From: Paenibacillus sp. BIHB 4019
GTDB lineage: Bacteria; Bacillota; Bacilli; Paenibacillales; Paenibacillaceae
Length of the DNA stretch: 64,000 nucleotides
Assembly (NCBI RefSeq): GCF_002741035.1
Contig: NZ_CP016808.1
Span: forward strand, 6,558,501-6,622,500
Reading direction: 5' to 3'
Part shown: one piece after another, positions 1 to 9,501 of the stretch
Layout: every line of letters begins with the position of its first letter
How positions within the stretch are numbered: the first letter of the stretch is position 1
Program-made: the position numbers and the translations under genes
The notes under the pieces: model-generated
What the model saw: the letters and a program-made list of their open reading frames with translations, nothing else
What the model was told of the DNA's origin: nothing
Database searches by the model: none

Positions 1-1401
1 CATACCGCGCGAGCCTTTGACCAGCACAATATCCGCAGGCTGCAGCTGCTGTTTGAGCCACTCCGCCAGCTTTTCCTTCTCTTCAAAATGAATAATGTCC
101 GCAGCATCAGCCGCAGCGCCGAAGCTGCTCTTCACGCCAAGCGACGTGTGACGCGACAGCTGTCCGCAAGTTAGCACGGCACCCGCTTTCGCCGGCGTAA
201 TGAAAGCGCCTGTGTCATAGTGAAGCTGCTCCTCATCGGGTCCTAGCTCAAGCATGTCGCCAAGCACGATCCATTTTTTGCGGAAGCCGCTTACGCTCTC
301 CAGCAAATCGATGGCCACCCTTACCGCAGTCGGATTCGCGTTGTACGCATCATTCAATATCATGGCGCCATTAAAGGCTTTCACCGGCTGAATCCGCATG
401 CCTGTCAGCTGCAGGCTGGACAATCCCTGGCGAATCCGCTCCCCAGTGATGCCAAAATGATAGCCAATTGCAATAGCTGCCAGCGCATTGCTGACATTAT
501 GCTTGCCCGGCACGGGAATGGAATAGACTTCCGCTTCGGGTTCCGCTGCATTAGCTTGTGCGCCAGCGCTTCCGCCTTTCAGTTCGAAGGCTGCTGATAC
601 CGCGTCTATATCCATATTCGCAGCCGTCCACCGATTTCCGTCCATCAGGCCAAAAGCTTCCAATCTTGCACCAGCAGGAAGAGCGGTATGGCCAAGACCG
701 GAGGCGAGCAGCGGCTCATCGCCGTTATACAGCAGCAGCCCGCCGGGCTGCAAGCCGGACACGATTTCCAGCTTCGCTTTCGCGATGCCTTCGCGCGAGC
801 CCAATTGCAGCATATGCGCATCGCCTATATTCGTAATGATGGCAACATCCGGCTTAGCAATATGCGTCAGCAGCTCAATTTCGCCAAAGCCGCTCATGCC
901 CATCTCCAGTACCGCTACCTCCGTCTGCTCATCCAGCTCCAGCACCATCAGCGGCAGCCCGATATGATTGTTCAGGTTGCCTGCCGTTTTGTGCACGCGA
1001 AGCGAGGTGCCGAGTACTGCGGCAACCATATCCTTCGTTGTCGTTTTACCATTGCTGCCCGTAATGCCCACAACGCGCAGCCCTGCAAGCTCGGTGCGAT
1101 AAGCACTCGCAAGCGCTTGAAGCGCTGCAAGCGTATCATCGACCTGAAGCAGAGGAGCGTCAGCAAGCTCCGGCGGAACAGCATGGCCGCGCTGCCACAA
1201 TGCAGCCGCAGCTCCATCCTTAAGCGCCTGGGCCACATAGTCATGCCCGTCGAATTTATCTCCCACCAGCGGCACGAACAGCTGCCCCGCTGTAATTTTA
1301 CGAGAATCGGTTCCTGCGCCTGTGATGGCAACAGCGGAAGCAGCCGGATTCCACTCCGCCTTGCACATGCCGCCTATTTGTTCCAGCGTACGTCTAATCA
1401 A
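1..1401 (-). CDS. murF: MurF, UDP-N-acetylmuramoyl-tripeptide--D-alanyl-D-alanine ligase (3' end cut by window)
   Basis: Cytoplasmic ATP-dependent ligase that adds D-Ala-D-Ala to the UDP-MurNAc-tripeptide, the last soluble step of the peptidoglycan precursor. The translation shows the Mur ligase P-loop GITGSNGKTTTKD, the central NIGDAH segment and, near the window edge, VLVKGSRGM, which normally lies close to the C-terminus, so probably only a short tail is missing. The start is a TTG at 1401 with AAGGGG upstream. The TTG overlaps the murE stop in the sequence TTGA, which points to translational coupling. The gene follows murE in the dcw order typical of Bacillales. Confidence 0.95.
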   Translation of the reverse strand, partial: MIRRTLEQIGGMCKAEWNPAASAVAITGAGTDSRKITAGQLFVPLVGDKFDGHDYVAQALKDGAAAALWQRGHAVPPELADAPLLQVDDTLAALQALASAYRTELAGLRVVGITGSNGKTTTKDMVAAVLGTSLRVHKTAGNLNNHIGLPLMVLELDEQTEVAVLEMGMSGFGEIELLTHIAKPDVAIITNIGDAHMLQLGSREGIAKAKLEIVSGLQPGGLLLYNGDEPLLASGLGHTALPAGARLEAFGLMDGNRWTAANMDIDAVSAAFELKGGSAGAQANAAEPEAEVYSIPVPGKHNVSNALAAIAIGYHFGITGERIRQGLSSLQLTGMRIQPVKAFNGAMILNDAYNANPTAVRVAIDLLESVSGFRKKWIVLGDMLELGPDEEQLHYDTGAFITPAKAGAVLTCGQLSRHTSLGVKSSFGAAADAADIIHFEEKEKLAEWLKQQLQPADIVLVKGSRGM

Positions 1402-2888
1402 TGTAATAATCCCCTTATCGCTTCTTTCGCAACTAGTCGGTCATCAAACGGATGCGTAACGCCTCCGATAATTTGATAGGTTTCATGACCTTTCCCCGCA
1501 ATCAATACTACATCGCCAGGGCTTGCCATTTCAACCGCTTTTTCAATAGCGGCATGACGATCAACGAGCAGCTCATAGCGGCTCTTGTCCACACCGTCCT
1601 TCAAAAGCCCCGCCTCTACGTCCAGCAAAATGAGCTCAGGGTTCTCCGTACGAGGATTATCCGAGGTAATAATTGTATAATCGCTGTATTTGGCAGCAAT
1701 GGCTCCCATAATCGGACGCTTCGTCCGGTCGCGGTCGCCGCCGCAGCCAAATACGCAAATGATGCGAGGCGGTGCGAGCTCCTTGACCGCGCTCAGCACG
1801 TTGTCAAGCCCATCCGGCGTATGGGCATAGTCAACGATAACGGCAAAGTTTTGCCCAACGCTTACCGATTCCACGCGCCCCGGCACACCGGCCATTTTTT
1901 CCAGGCTCGCCTTGATTTGCTCAAGCGCTATTCCTTCAATCAAAGCCGCACTCATGGCCGCAAGCGCATTATACACATTAAACTTGCCGACCATCTTGAG
2001 CGTAATATCCGCGCTGCCCGCGAAGGTGTCGACATGGAAAGACGTCCCTTGCGCCGTAATTTGAATATGAGAGGCGCGGACATCCGCGTCATGATCAATT
2101 CCATACAAAATCGTATCCGCAGCTGTCATTTTTGCAAACATCTCCGAAGCTGGATCATCCGCATTGAGCACCGCATAGGAGCGCTCCGCCTCTTCACTTG
2201 CATACACATTGCCAAGCCGTGAGAAGAACAGCCCCTTCGCTTCAGCATAACGCTCCATCGTGCCATGATAATCCAGGTGATCCTGCGTCAGGTTCGTGAA
2301 AATCGCCGTACGGAAGCGGCAGCCCTTCACCCGGCCCTGCTCCAGCGCATGGGAGGAAACTTCCAGCGCGCAATATTGCGTGCCAGCATCACGCATTTCT
2401 GCCAAATAACGCTGAAGCTGCAGCGCTTCTGGCGTCGTGCCTGACATCGGCTCGGTTTTTCCCGCATAACGCCGCTCCACTGTACCGATAACGCCTGCCG
2501 GCTTATGCTGATCATTCAAAATTTGCTCAATTAAATACGTCGTCGTCGTCTTTCCATTCGTGCCGGTAACCCCAATCAAATACAAGGAGCTGCTCGGCTG
2601 CTTGTAAAAATAGTCCGCAAGCACCGCCATCGCATGGCGGCTGCTGCCTACCACGAGCTGCGGAGCCGCAATATGCGGCAGCTCGCGCTCGACTACAAAG
2701 GCAGACGCCCCGCGCTCCGCCGCTTGCGGAGCAAAATCATGCCCATCCACCGTATGGCCAGGCAAACAAATAAACAAGCTGCCCGCCTGTGCTGCGCGGG
2801 AATCCGTCTCAATAGCTGTAATCTCTATATCACCGCTGCCAATTAGCTTGGAAGTGATTAATCGGCTTGCCAATTCGCTTAATTTCAT
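1398..2888 (-). CDS. murE: MurE, UDP-MurNAc-L-Ala-D-Glu:meso-diaminopimelate ligase
   Basis: Cytoplasmic Mur ligase that adds the third stem-peptide residue. The P-loop GVTGTNGKTTTTYL lies near residue 110 and the substrate-selectivity motif is DNPRTENP. In this family DNPR marks meso-DAP-adding enzymes as opposed to lysine-adding ones. The open frame extends 24 codons further upstream, but the ATG at 2888 (MKLSEL) has a GGAGG site about 10 bases before it and matches the usual start of the family, giving 496 residues. It lies between spoVD and murF. A promoter candidate lies in the gap before it. Confidence 0.95.
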   Translation of the reverse strand: MKLSELASRLITSKLIGSGDIEITAIETDSRAAQAGSLFICLPGHTVDGHDFAPQAAERGASAFVVERELPHIAAPQLVVGSSRHAMAVLADYFYKQPSSSLYLIGVTGTNGKTTTTYLIEQILNDQHKPAGVIGTVERRYAGKTEPMSGTTPEALQLQRYLAEMRDAGTQYCALEVSSHALEQGRVKGCRFRTAIFTNLTQDHLDYHGTMERYAEAKGLFFSRLGNVYASEEAERSYAVLNADDPASEMFAKMTAADTILYGIDHDADVRASHIQITAQGTSFHVDTFAGSADITLKMVGKFNVYNALAAMSAALIEGIALEQIKASLEKMAGVPGRVESVSVGQNFAVIVDYAHTPDGLDNVLSAVKELAPPRIICVFGCGGDRDRTKRPIMGAIAAKYSDYTIITSDNPRTENPELILLDVEAGLLKDGVDKSRYELLVDRHAAIEKAVEMASPGDVVLIAGKGHETYQIIGGVTHPFDDRLVAKEAIRGLLH

Positions 2889-2961
2889 ACGCTTATCTTC
2901 TCCTCCCATTACTCGGCAAACATGAAGCCTTGCTGCCAAACCGAGCATGATGTCCTTCATT

Positions 2962-2991
2962 ATTATTTATTATGTCTACCAGTATAGTCAA
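2962..2991 (-). promoter_or_regulatory. Candidate promoter of murE-murF
   Basis: On the minus strand TTGACT (2991-2986) and AATAAT (2967-2962) are 18 bases apart, in the gap between spoVD and murE. The -35 hexamer overlaps the spoVD stop codon. This would let murE and the genes after it be transcribed without the sporulation gene spoVD. It is called from hexamer similarity only. Confidence 0.35.
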
Positions 2992-4931
2992 TGCGTATGA
3001 GATATATCATCCTCGTCGCCTAAATAGATGCGTATCGTAGAGCCGCGATCCACCCGCGTGCCAGCAACAGGCGCTTGGCGAATAACCGTCTGCCCCGTCC
3101 CTGCCGAGCTGAGGTTGAAGTTCATGTTCAAATCCTCATAAATATCGGACACCGACTTGCCGATCAGATTAGGGACAGCGACAATTGGCGTCTCGCCGTA
3201 TTTATATACTTTGCCAATCTGCTTCTCCCTTTGCGGCACCTGCAGCACCGTCAAGGCGTCCTCCATCATATTGCGCACGATCGGCGCCGCAACGAGGCCC
3301 CCGAACTGGATCCCTTGCGGGTTGTCGACCGCTACGTAAATGACGATTTCCGGATCATCCGCTGGGGCAAAGCCGATAAAGGAAACGATATGCTCGTTTG
3401 GCGAATATTTGCCACCTACGACCTTTTGCGCCGTACCGGTCTTGCCGCCTACGCGGTAGCCATCTATAAACGCATTTCTCCCGGTTCCTTTTGCTACGAC
3501 ACTTTCCAGCGCCTCCCGTACCGCCTTCGACGTCTCCTCAGAAATAACCGTTCGCACCGCCTCCGGCTCTACGGTTTCCACCGTCTCCCCGGTGTCCGGA
3601 TTTATCCAGCCCTTCACCACATGCGGCTTGTACAGCGTACCGCCATTAATAGCAGCTGAGACAGCGGTAATTTGCTGAATGGGCGTAACCGAAACCCCTT
3701 GGCCGAAAGCGGTCGTCGCCAGCTCCACCGGCCCGACACGGCTCAGCTTAAACATAATGCCGTTTTCCTCGCCGCCGATATCAATGCCTGTTTTTGTGCC
3801 AAAGCCAAAATTTTTAATATATTCGAACAGCTTATCTTTGCCCAGCCGCTGCCCAAGCGTCACAAAGCCCGGGTTGCAGGAGTTCTCAACAACTTCCAGA
3901 AAAGTTTGGCTACCATGGCCGCCCTTCTTCCAGCAGCGAAGCCTTGCGCCTCCAACTTCAATTGCACCCGGATCATAGAAACGCTCATTGTTCAGGTTGA
4001 CCTTCTTTTCTTCGATAGCTGCGGCGAGCGTAATAATTTTAAACGTTGAACCCGGCTCATAGGTCATCCAAATCGGCAAATTCCGATTATACACCTCGGA
4101 CGCGACTTCCTTGTACTTATCCGGCTCATAGGTCGGGCGGCTCGCCATCCCTAATATTTCGCCATTTTTTGGATTCATCGCAATCGCCATAATTTGGTCG
4201 GGCTGGTGCTGTGCCATCGCTTGGTCCAGCTCTCGCTCCATAATCGCTTGAATCTGCTTGTCGATCGTCAGCTGCATCGTCAGCCCTTCCTTCGGCTCCA
4301 CATACGTATCCGAGGAATTCGGCATCTGCCTGCCGCGCGCATCCGACAGAAAAGAGACATTCCCTTGAATGCCGCTAAGCTCGTCATTATACTTGGCTTC
4401 CACACCCGTCAGACCTTGGTTGTCTATGCCTGTAAAGCCGAGCACATGCGCTGCCAAGCTGCCAAAGGGATAAAAGCGTTTATTGTCCTCGGCAGCTACA
4501 ATGCCAGGAAGCGAGAGCTCCCGCACCTGCTGCGCCTTCTCCGGCGTCATTTTGCGGCCGCCGGGACGAAGCTGGACGAGCATTGATTTTTTCGTATTGA
4601 TTTTGCCATACAGCTCATCTGCCGTCATATCCAGCAGCGGCGCGAGCGCATCAGCCGTCGCCCGCTTGTCTTTAATTTGCGCAGGAATCGCCCAAATGGT
4701 AGGCGAGGTTACATTGTAAGCCAGCTTGACGCCATTGCGGTCCCAAATTTCTCCCCGCTTCGCCATATAGGGAATATCCCTGCGCCATGAATTTTCCGCC
4801 TTGGCCGTCAGCTCGCTGCCCTTCCAAAGCTGAACATACCCTAGCCGCACACCTAAAGCGGCAAATGCAATTACCCCAAAAATAAGCACCATAAACAATC
4901 GACGGCGCACCGTCACATTTGATACTTTCAT
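2988..4931 (-). CDS. spoVD: SpoVD, stage V sporulation class B penicillin-binding protein
   Basis: Membrane-anchored transpeptidase, related to PBP2B, that makes spore cortex peptidoglycan in Bacillus. It has 647 residues: an N-terminal membrane anchor (about 12-34), a dimerisation domain, and a transpeptidase domain with the SxxK motif STFK (Ser295), SCN (351-353) and KTG (497-499). One PASTA domain follows at about 585-645. GGAGGAG precedes the ATG. The assignment as SpoVD rather than PBP2B rests on position, between pbpB and murE as in Bacillus, and on the single PASTA domain. A 220-bp gap before it, with no recognisable gene, could hold a sporulation promoter. Confidence 0.9.
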   Translation of the reverse strand: MKVSNVTVRRRLFMVLIFGVIAFAALGVRLGYVQLWKGSELTAKAENSWRRDIPYMAKRGEIWDRNGVKLAYNVTSPTIWAIPAQIKDKRATADALAPLLDMTADELYGKINTKKSMLVQLRPGGRKMTPEKAQQVRELSLPGIVAAEDNKRFYPFGSLAAHVLGFTGIDNQGLTGVEAKYNDELSGIQGNVSFLSDARGRQMPNSSDTYVEPKEGLTMQLTIDKQIQAIMERELDQAMAQHQPDQIMAIAMNPKNGEILGMASRPTYEPDKYKEVASEVYNRNLPIWMTYEPGSTFKIITLAAAIEEKKVNLNNERFYDPGAIEVGGARLRCWKKGGHGSQTFLEVVENSCNPGFVTLGQRLGKDKLFEYIKNFGFGTKTGIDIGGEENGIMFKLSRVGPVELATTAFGQGVSVTPIQQITAVSAAINGGTLYKPHVVKGWINPDTGETVETVEPEAVRTVISEETSKAVREALESVVAKGTGRNAFIDGYRVGGKTGTAQKVVGGKYSPNEHIVSFIGFAPADDPEIVIYVAVDNPQGIQFGGLVAAPIVRNMMEDALTVLQVPQREKQIGKVYKYGETPIVAVPNLIGKSVSDIYEDLNMNFNLSSAGTGQTVIRQAPVAGTRVDRGSTIRIYLGDEDDISHTH

Positions 4932-5152
4932 CGCTTGCTCCTCCTCCGCCCTTTGCTTAAGGCAGAGCGTACACTGACGCTCATTCCCAGCCTATTCATG
5001 CGGCGGAGGAGATAGAACAAGCCCCTGGCGTGTCCTCTATACTATCCTTGCTAGTCCGTGCCAGTCCATACAAGACCTTGCTAGTTCTGCTATTGCTCCT
5101 GAATTTCTCCTGTATCCTCTACATCATCCTACATGGAGCTGCCTGAGGCGGC

Positions 5153-7417
5153 CTATTCTTCTGTGCCGGCCTCTGCTTCTGTGCCAGTCTCTGCTTCTGT
5201 GCCAGCCTCTGCTTCCGCTCCAGCCTCGTTCTGTGCATTTGCCAATGCTTCCTCTGCTGTGACAGCCCCCTCGGCTCCTGTTGGAGGTGAAAGCTGTACG
5301 CGCAAAATCCGCTTGTCCCCCTGCTTCTCTTCCTTCTGGGAAATGATAAAGCCTTCCCCTTCTGCCAGCAGCTGCACATCCATCAGTGAAGCAACCTCCA
5401 GCGCATCACGCAGCGACAGCCCTGTCATGTCGGGAATGGTCAGCTTGTCCTGCTGTTCCGTAACGAGATAAACACGCTGGGTCCCCACAATATTTTCCCC
5501 TGCTGCCGGAACCTGCTTGACTACTGTCGTCCCGGTGCCCACGACCTCAAACATCACATTGCGCGCTTTAAGCTCCTCTTGCGCTTGAGACAAGTTCATT
5601 TCGGTGACATCCGGCAGTTGAACGGTTGGCGTCTTTTTATCGGTCGACGATTCCACTGTCGCGTTATCCGGCATGACGCCCATATGGCGCAATGTTTTGT
5701 AGACGATTTCCTTGAAGGCTGGTGCTGCAACCTTGCCTCCGCCCGCGAGCGGATCATTAGGCTCATCGACGACAATATAGACGACGACCTTCGGATTTTC
5801 AACCGGCGCGTAGCCGATAAACGAAACGACATATTTATTTTTGGAATATTTCCCATTAATAATTTTTTGCGCCGTACCGGTCTTGCCTGCTACACGGTAG
5901 CCCTCAATGTAGGCGTTTTTCCCAGTTCCGTTTACTTGGTCGGATACGACCTGCTCCAAATATTCGCCGACCTTTTTCGACGTATCCTCGGAAATGACCT
6001 TGCGCACAACCTTCGGCTCAAACTTCTCGGTCGTATTCGTGTTCGGGTTGTAAATTTGCTTAATAATTTGCGGCTGCATTAAATTGCCGCCGTTTGCCAC
6101 TGCAGCGACTGCAGCGATTTGTTGAATCGGCGTTACAGATACGGGACCTTGTCCAAACGATGCCCGCGCTATATCACTGGGAATACTCAAATTAATATTG
6201 ATAACACCCTTTGATTCATTGCCCAGTTGAATGCCTGTCGGCTGCCCAAATCCAAAGCGATTAATGTAATCAACCAGCTTCTCGCCGCCGAGCATTTGCC
6301 AGCCTAATTTAACGAAAGCGACGTTACTGGAATGCTTCAGGCCATCCAAATAAGAGATTTTCCCCCAGCCTATCCGGTTGGAATCACGAACGGGACTACC
6401 TGGCACATTAATGCTGCCGGATTGAAAGGTCGCATTCGGTTCGAACAGCCCTTCTTCAACCGCAGCCGCCAGCGTTACAATTTTGAACGTTGAACCCGGC
6501 TCGTACAAGGACTTGATGGCGTGGTTGTATGCATTTTCAAAGTTCGTATCCCAATACGTATTCGGATTAAAGGTCGGATAATTCGCCATGGCGAGAATTT
6601 CCATCGTATTGGGGTCAGCCGCAATCGCCGTTATGCTTTTGGGCTGATATTTATTCGCCACTTCCTTGATAGCGTCCTCTACATAATGCTGAATTTCGTT
6701 ATCGAGAGTCAGCGTAATATCCTGCCCGTCTACGACTGGCTCGTAAACAACGTCGCCTTCTGCGAGCTGAACACGCTTGCCATCCTTCTCATACTTGATT
6801 TCACCATTCGTGCCCTCGAGCTTGTCATTGAAAAAGGATTCAATGCCCGCGAGCGCTTTACCATCCTTGTCCACGTAGCCTATCAGTTGGGATGCCATTG
6901 CATTGCGAGGATAATAGCGTTTTTGATCATCATATAAATAAATGCCAACGTCACTTACCTTCTTTTCTTTCTTTAGCTCATCCCGCAGTTCCTTGATTTT
7001 ATCGGCTACCGATTTGTCGATATTCCAGCCGCCGTCGCGAATTTCGCGCTGCGCGTAATATTCGCCTTTATCGTTTTGGGCGGTTATGATTTTGCGCAGC
7101 TCATCCTGCGGCTTGTTCAAAATCGCATTTAGCCCTTCTACGACCTTATCGGCAATGCCCAAACTATCAATCTGCTTCGGATTAACTGCTACATTATAGG
7201 CAAGTGCATCCATTGCCAGCACATTGCCATTGCGATCCGTAATGGTCCCCCTGTTCGCGACTAAAGTTTCTGTATCCGCCCAGCGTTGTTTTGCCATGTT
7301 ATACCAAGTGTCTCTATCAACTACCTGCACCCAGAAAATTCTACCAATTAGAATAAGAAAAAGGAGGGTAATTACCCCTCCAAAAAACAATGTGCGCATC
7401 CTGATTCGTTTTACCAT
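5153..7417 (-). CDS. pbpB: PbpB (PBP2B), septal class B penicillin-binding protein
   Basis: Division-specific transpeptidase of the divisome. It has 754 residues: a membrane anchor at about 9-30, a dimerisation domain, and a catalytic domain with STFK (Ser309), SSN (363-365) and KTG (512-514). Two PASTA domains lie at about 600-655 and 659-712. After them comes an acidic low-complexity tail (about 713-754) made of AEAGTE/AETGTE repeats, which is unusual and encoded by an 18-bp tandem repeat. AGGGAGGA precedes the ATG. The ftsL gene ends 9 bases upstream, so the two are surely cotranscribed. FtsL and PBP2B are known partners. Confidence 0.95.
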   Translation of the reverse strand: MVKRIRMRTLFFGGVITLLFLILIGRIFWVQVVDRDTWYNMAKQRWADTETLVANRGTITDRNGNVLAMDALAYNVAVNPKQIDSLGIADKVVEGLNAILNKPQDELRKIITAQNDKGEYYAQREIRDGGWNIDKSVADKIKELRDELKKEKKVSDVGIYLYDDQKRYYPRNAMASQLIGYVDKDGKALAGIESFFNDKLEGTNGEIKYEKDGKRVQLAEGDVVYEPVVDGQDITLTLDNEIQHYVEDAIKEVANKYQPKSITAIAADPNTMEILAMANYPTFNPNTYWDTNFENAYNHAIKSLYEPGSTFKIVTLAAAVEEGLFEPNATFQSGSINVPGSPVRDSNRIGWGKISYLDGLKHSSNVAFVKLGWQMLGGEKLVDYINRFGFGQPTGIQLGNESKGVININLSIPSDIARASFGQGPVSVTPIQQIAAVAAVANGGNLMQPQIIKQIYNPNTNTTEKFEPKVVRKVISEDTSKKVGEYLEQVVSDQVNGTGKNAYIEGYRVAGKTGTAQKIINGKYSKNKYVVSFIGYAPVENPKVVVYIVVDEPNDPLAGGGKVAAPAFKEIVYKTLRHMGVMPDNATVESSTDKKTPTVQLPDVTEMNLSQAQEELKARNVMFEVVGTGTTVVKQVPAAGENIVGTQRVYLVTEQQDKLTIPDMTGLSLRDALEVASLMDVQLLAEGEGFIISQKEEKQGDKRILRVQLSPPTGAEGAVTAEEALANAQNEAGAEAEAGTEAETGTEAEAGTEE
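5155..5226 (-). repeat. 18-bp tandem repeat encoding the PBP2B C-terminal tail
   Basis: Imperfect 18-bp units, visible on the plus strand as repeated GCTTCTGTGCCAGCCTCT-like stretches, encode Ala/Glu/Gly/Thr-rich hexapeptides at the end of pbpB. They run up to the stop codon. Copy number is likely to vary by replication slippage. Confidence 0.75.
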
Positions 7418-7426
7418 ACGTCCTCC

Positions 7427-7828
7427 CTACTCACCCATTGCAGTAGCCGATTCCTCTTTGCCTGTATTTACAGTTATGCCTGGCTGATAATTGTTGACCA
7501 TCCCCTGGCTTTCCGCCATTTTCCGAATAAACTCCGGATCGCTCAGCATTTCAACCTGCTTCTTCAGCTCTTTCAGCTCCACGTTCACCGCTTCATATTC
7601 ACTGGTCACGTGTTTTATTTCTACGCTCATTTTATAAATTTCGGCATACCTGAAAATAATAACGCCTGCAACAAGCACGCATGCGATTACTGTAAACAAA
7701 TACAATAGCTTTTCCTGCATCGTTATCGTTTTTCTTTTTACAACCACCCGTTTGTTTTGCTTAATTGCTGGCTTCTGCTCCGGTTTTTTCTTAGGCTGCA
7801 GAGCCAAATTCCCATTCGTATAGGCCAC
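7427..7828 (-). CDS. ftsL: FtsL-like cell division protein
   Basis: Small bitopic divisome protein of 133 residues. A basic cytoplasmic N-terminus rich in Lys and Pro (about 1-38) is followed by one membrane segment (about 41-64) and a short outer leucine-zipper-like coiled coil (about 70-100). Sequence similarity within the FtsL family is low, so the call rests on topology, size and its place between rsmH and pbpB. FtsL bridges DivIB/DivIC and PBP2B in the septum. The rsmH stop lies 19 bases upstream, consistent with one operon. Confidence 0.85.
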   Translation of the reverse strand: MAYTNGNLALQPKKKPEQKPAIKQNKRVVVKRKTITMQEKLLYLFTVIACVLVAGVIIFRYAEIYKMSVEIKHVTSEYEAVNVELKELKKQVEMLSDPEFIRKMAESQGMVNNYQPGITVNTGKEESATAMGE

Positions 7829-7847
7829 TCCAGAACCTCCTCAGGTC

Positions 7848-8798
7848 TCACAATTTTTCTGCGATTCGCAGCTTGGCCGAACGAGCGCGTGGATTAGTCT
7901 CCAGCTCCTGCTCACTCGGAACAATGGGCTTGCGGTTCACTAACCGAAGCTTTCCTGTGCCGCCGCACACACATTTAGGGAAATCCGGCGGACAAGTGCA
8001 TTTTTCTAAAAGGCTCGCAAATAGTTGCTTGCAGATTCGATCCTCCAGGGAATGAAACGTAATGACGGCCGCCCGGCCGCCCGGATTCAGGCAGCGAATC
8101 GCCTGCTCCAAAGCTTCTTCCTCCGCGCGCAGCTCATCATTAACGGCAATCCGCAGCGCCTGGAACGTACGCTTTGCAGGATGTCCGCCAGTGCGTCTTG
8201 CCGCAGCAGGAATGGACAGCTTAATTAGCTCGACAAGCTCTCCTGTCGTTTCAATCGTCTTGCTTTCCCTTGTTTTGATAATCGTCCTGGCGATGGATCT
8301 GGCAAACTTCTCCTCGCCATAATGGGACAGAATCCGCGAGATTTCACGTTCGTCCCATGTGTTGACAATTTCATGAGCGGTCATTGCCCCGCCTTGATCC
8401 ATCCGCATATCAAGCGGCGCGTCATGATTATAGCTAAAGCCGCGCTCTGCCTCATCGAGCTGAGGGCTTGATACGCCAAGGTCAAACAGGATGCCATCTA
8501 CCTGAGGTACGCCGTCCACAACTGGCACATCGCAAGTGAGCAGCATTTGTTCCAAATAACGAAAATTGCTTTTTACAAGCGTTACTTTATCCAAATACGG
8601 TGCAAGCCTGATCTTTGCGTGGTTCAGCGCAATATCATCCTGATCAAAAGCGATTAACCGTCCTCCCTCGCCCAAACTCGACGCAATGCGTTCACTGTGT
8701 CCCGCCCCGCCGAGCGTGCAATCGACGTAAATGCCGTCCGGCTTAATGGCCAGGCCGTCAACCGCTTCCTCCATAAGTACTGTTACATGCTGAAACAC
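7848..8798 (-). CDS. rsmH: RsmH (MraW), 16S rRNA N4-cytidine-1402 methyltransferase
   Basis: SAM-dependent enzyme that methylates N4 of C1402 in 16S rRNA at the ribosomal P site. It has 316 residues with the SAM-binding segment [10 protein letters not shown] near residue 26 and the family motif [13 protein letters not shown]. The C-terminal part has the conserved ITFHSLEDR and a CxC-rich stretch ([13 protein letters not shown]). The start is GTG at 8798, with GGGAGGG about 8 bases upstream. It follows mraZ in the standard dcw order. Confidence 0.96.
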   Translation of the reverse strand: MFQHVTVLMEEAVDGLAIKPDGIYVDCTLGGAGHSERIASSLGEGGRLIAFDQDDIALNHAKIRLAPYLDKVTLVKSNFRYLEQMLLTCDVPVVDGVPQVDGILFDLGVSSPQLDEAERGFSYNHDAPLDMRMDQGGAMTAHEIVNTWDEREISRILSHYGEEKFARSIARTIIKTRESKTIETTGELVELIKLSIPAAARRTGGHPAKRTFQALRIAVNDELRAEEEALEQAIRCLNPGGRAAVITFHSLEDRICKQLFASLLEKCTCPPDFPKCVCGGTGKLRLVNRKPIVPSEQELETNPRARSAKLRIAEKL

Positions 8799-8874
8799 GC
8801 AATTGCCCTCCCGTTCTTGTTGTCTAGTCTTGGTCGATTTGTTCCAATATCAGCAAGTTTTCGAAATCGCCCGT

Positions 8875-9312
8875 TTAAAAGTTGAAGTCAAAGTCGACCA
8901 GCTTCTCGGCAATTTCATTAAAGGTTTGCTCGGACTCTGCATAGTAGCCGTCCCAAACTGCCTTGCTCCATATTTCTACCCTGCTTGAAACCCCCAGAAC
9001 CATACAATCCTTGTCAATTTTCGCATATTCTCTAAGATGTCCCGGCAAGTTTACCCTTCCCTGTTTATCCAGCTCGCATTCGGTTGCCCCGGAGAAAAAG
9101 AACCGGGTGAACGCCCTTGCATCTGCCTTCATGAGCGGAAGCGATTTGAGCTTCTGCTCAAGCACTGTCCATTCGCTCATAGGATAAACAAACAAGCAGT
9201 TGTCGAGACCGCGGGTGGCAATAAAGGAAGCGCCTAGTGAATCACGGAATTTGGCTGGTACGATAAGCCGACCTTTGTCATCAACGCTGTGTTGATATTC
9301 GCCCATGAACAT
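8875..9312 (-). CDS. mraZ: MraZ, DNA-binding repressor of the dcw cluster
   Basis: SpoVT/AbrB-like protein of 145 residues that forms a ring and binds repeats in front of its own gene. The N-terminal [15 protein letters not shown] is diagnostic, and the duplicated AbrB fold is visible in the second DKQGRVNLP motif. GGAGGCG precedes the ATG. It is the first gene of the division and cell wall cluster. The MraZ boxes upstream suggest autoregulation. Confidence 0.96.
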   Translation of the reverse strand: MFMGEYQHSVDDKGRLIVPAKFRDSLGASFIATRGLDNCLFVYPMSEWTVLEQKLKSLPLMKADARAFTRFFFSGATECELDKQGRVNLPGHLREYAKIDKDCMVLGVSSRVEIWSKAVWDGYYAESEQTFNEIAEKLVDFDFNF

Positions 9313-9343
9313 AAGATCGCCTCCACCCTCTCTCCCTTATTCC

Positions 9344-9367
9344 CCACTTCGCTCCACTTTCCCCCAC
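9344..9367 (-). promoter_or_regulatory. MraZ-box repeats upstream of mraZ
   Basis: On the minus strand GTGG occurs three times at exactly 10-base intervals (starting at 9367, 9357 and 9347), i.e. on one face of the helix, and another GTGG overlaps the mraZ ribosome binding site. Direct repeats with about 10-bp period are the known form of MraZ binding sites in E. coli and Mycoplasma. A weak TTGTTG/TGTTAT promoter pair lies just upstream. Confidence 0.7.
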
Positions 9368-9397
9368 ATAACATAGTGTAATTCGCCATACAACAAT

Positions 9398-9425
9398 AAA
9401 ATCCTGCTCATAGGAGCAGGATTTT
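9398..9425. terminator. Bidirectional terminator between the DUF4349 gene and mraZ
   Basis: A perfect 12-bp stem (AAAATCCTGCTC with its complement) closes on the 4-base loop ATAG, with A and T runs on the two flanks. It lies about 75 bases beyond the DUF4349 stop, so it should end that transcript before the mraZ promoter. Confidence 0.85.
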
Positions 9426-9501
9426 GTTAAAATGTTTGGCCTTATGAATAAATTTTCATCTTACCTTTCGTTTATAGCACGGAAAGCGAGCTAAATGTGC
9501 G

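Noticed and set aside
688..1476. Long plus-strand frame opposite murF and the start of murE
   Set aside because: Shadow frame; murF is clear on the other strand and the frame has no ribosome binding site or family pattern.
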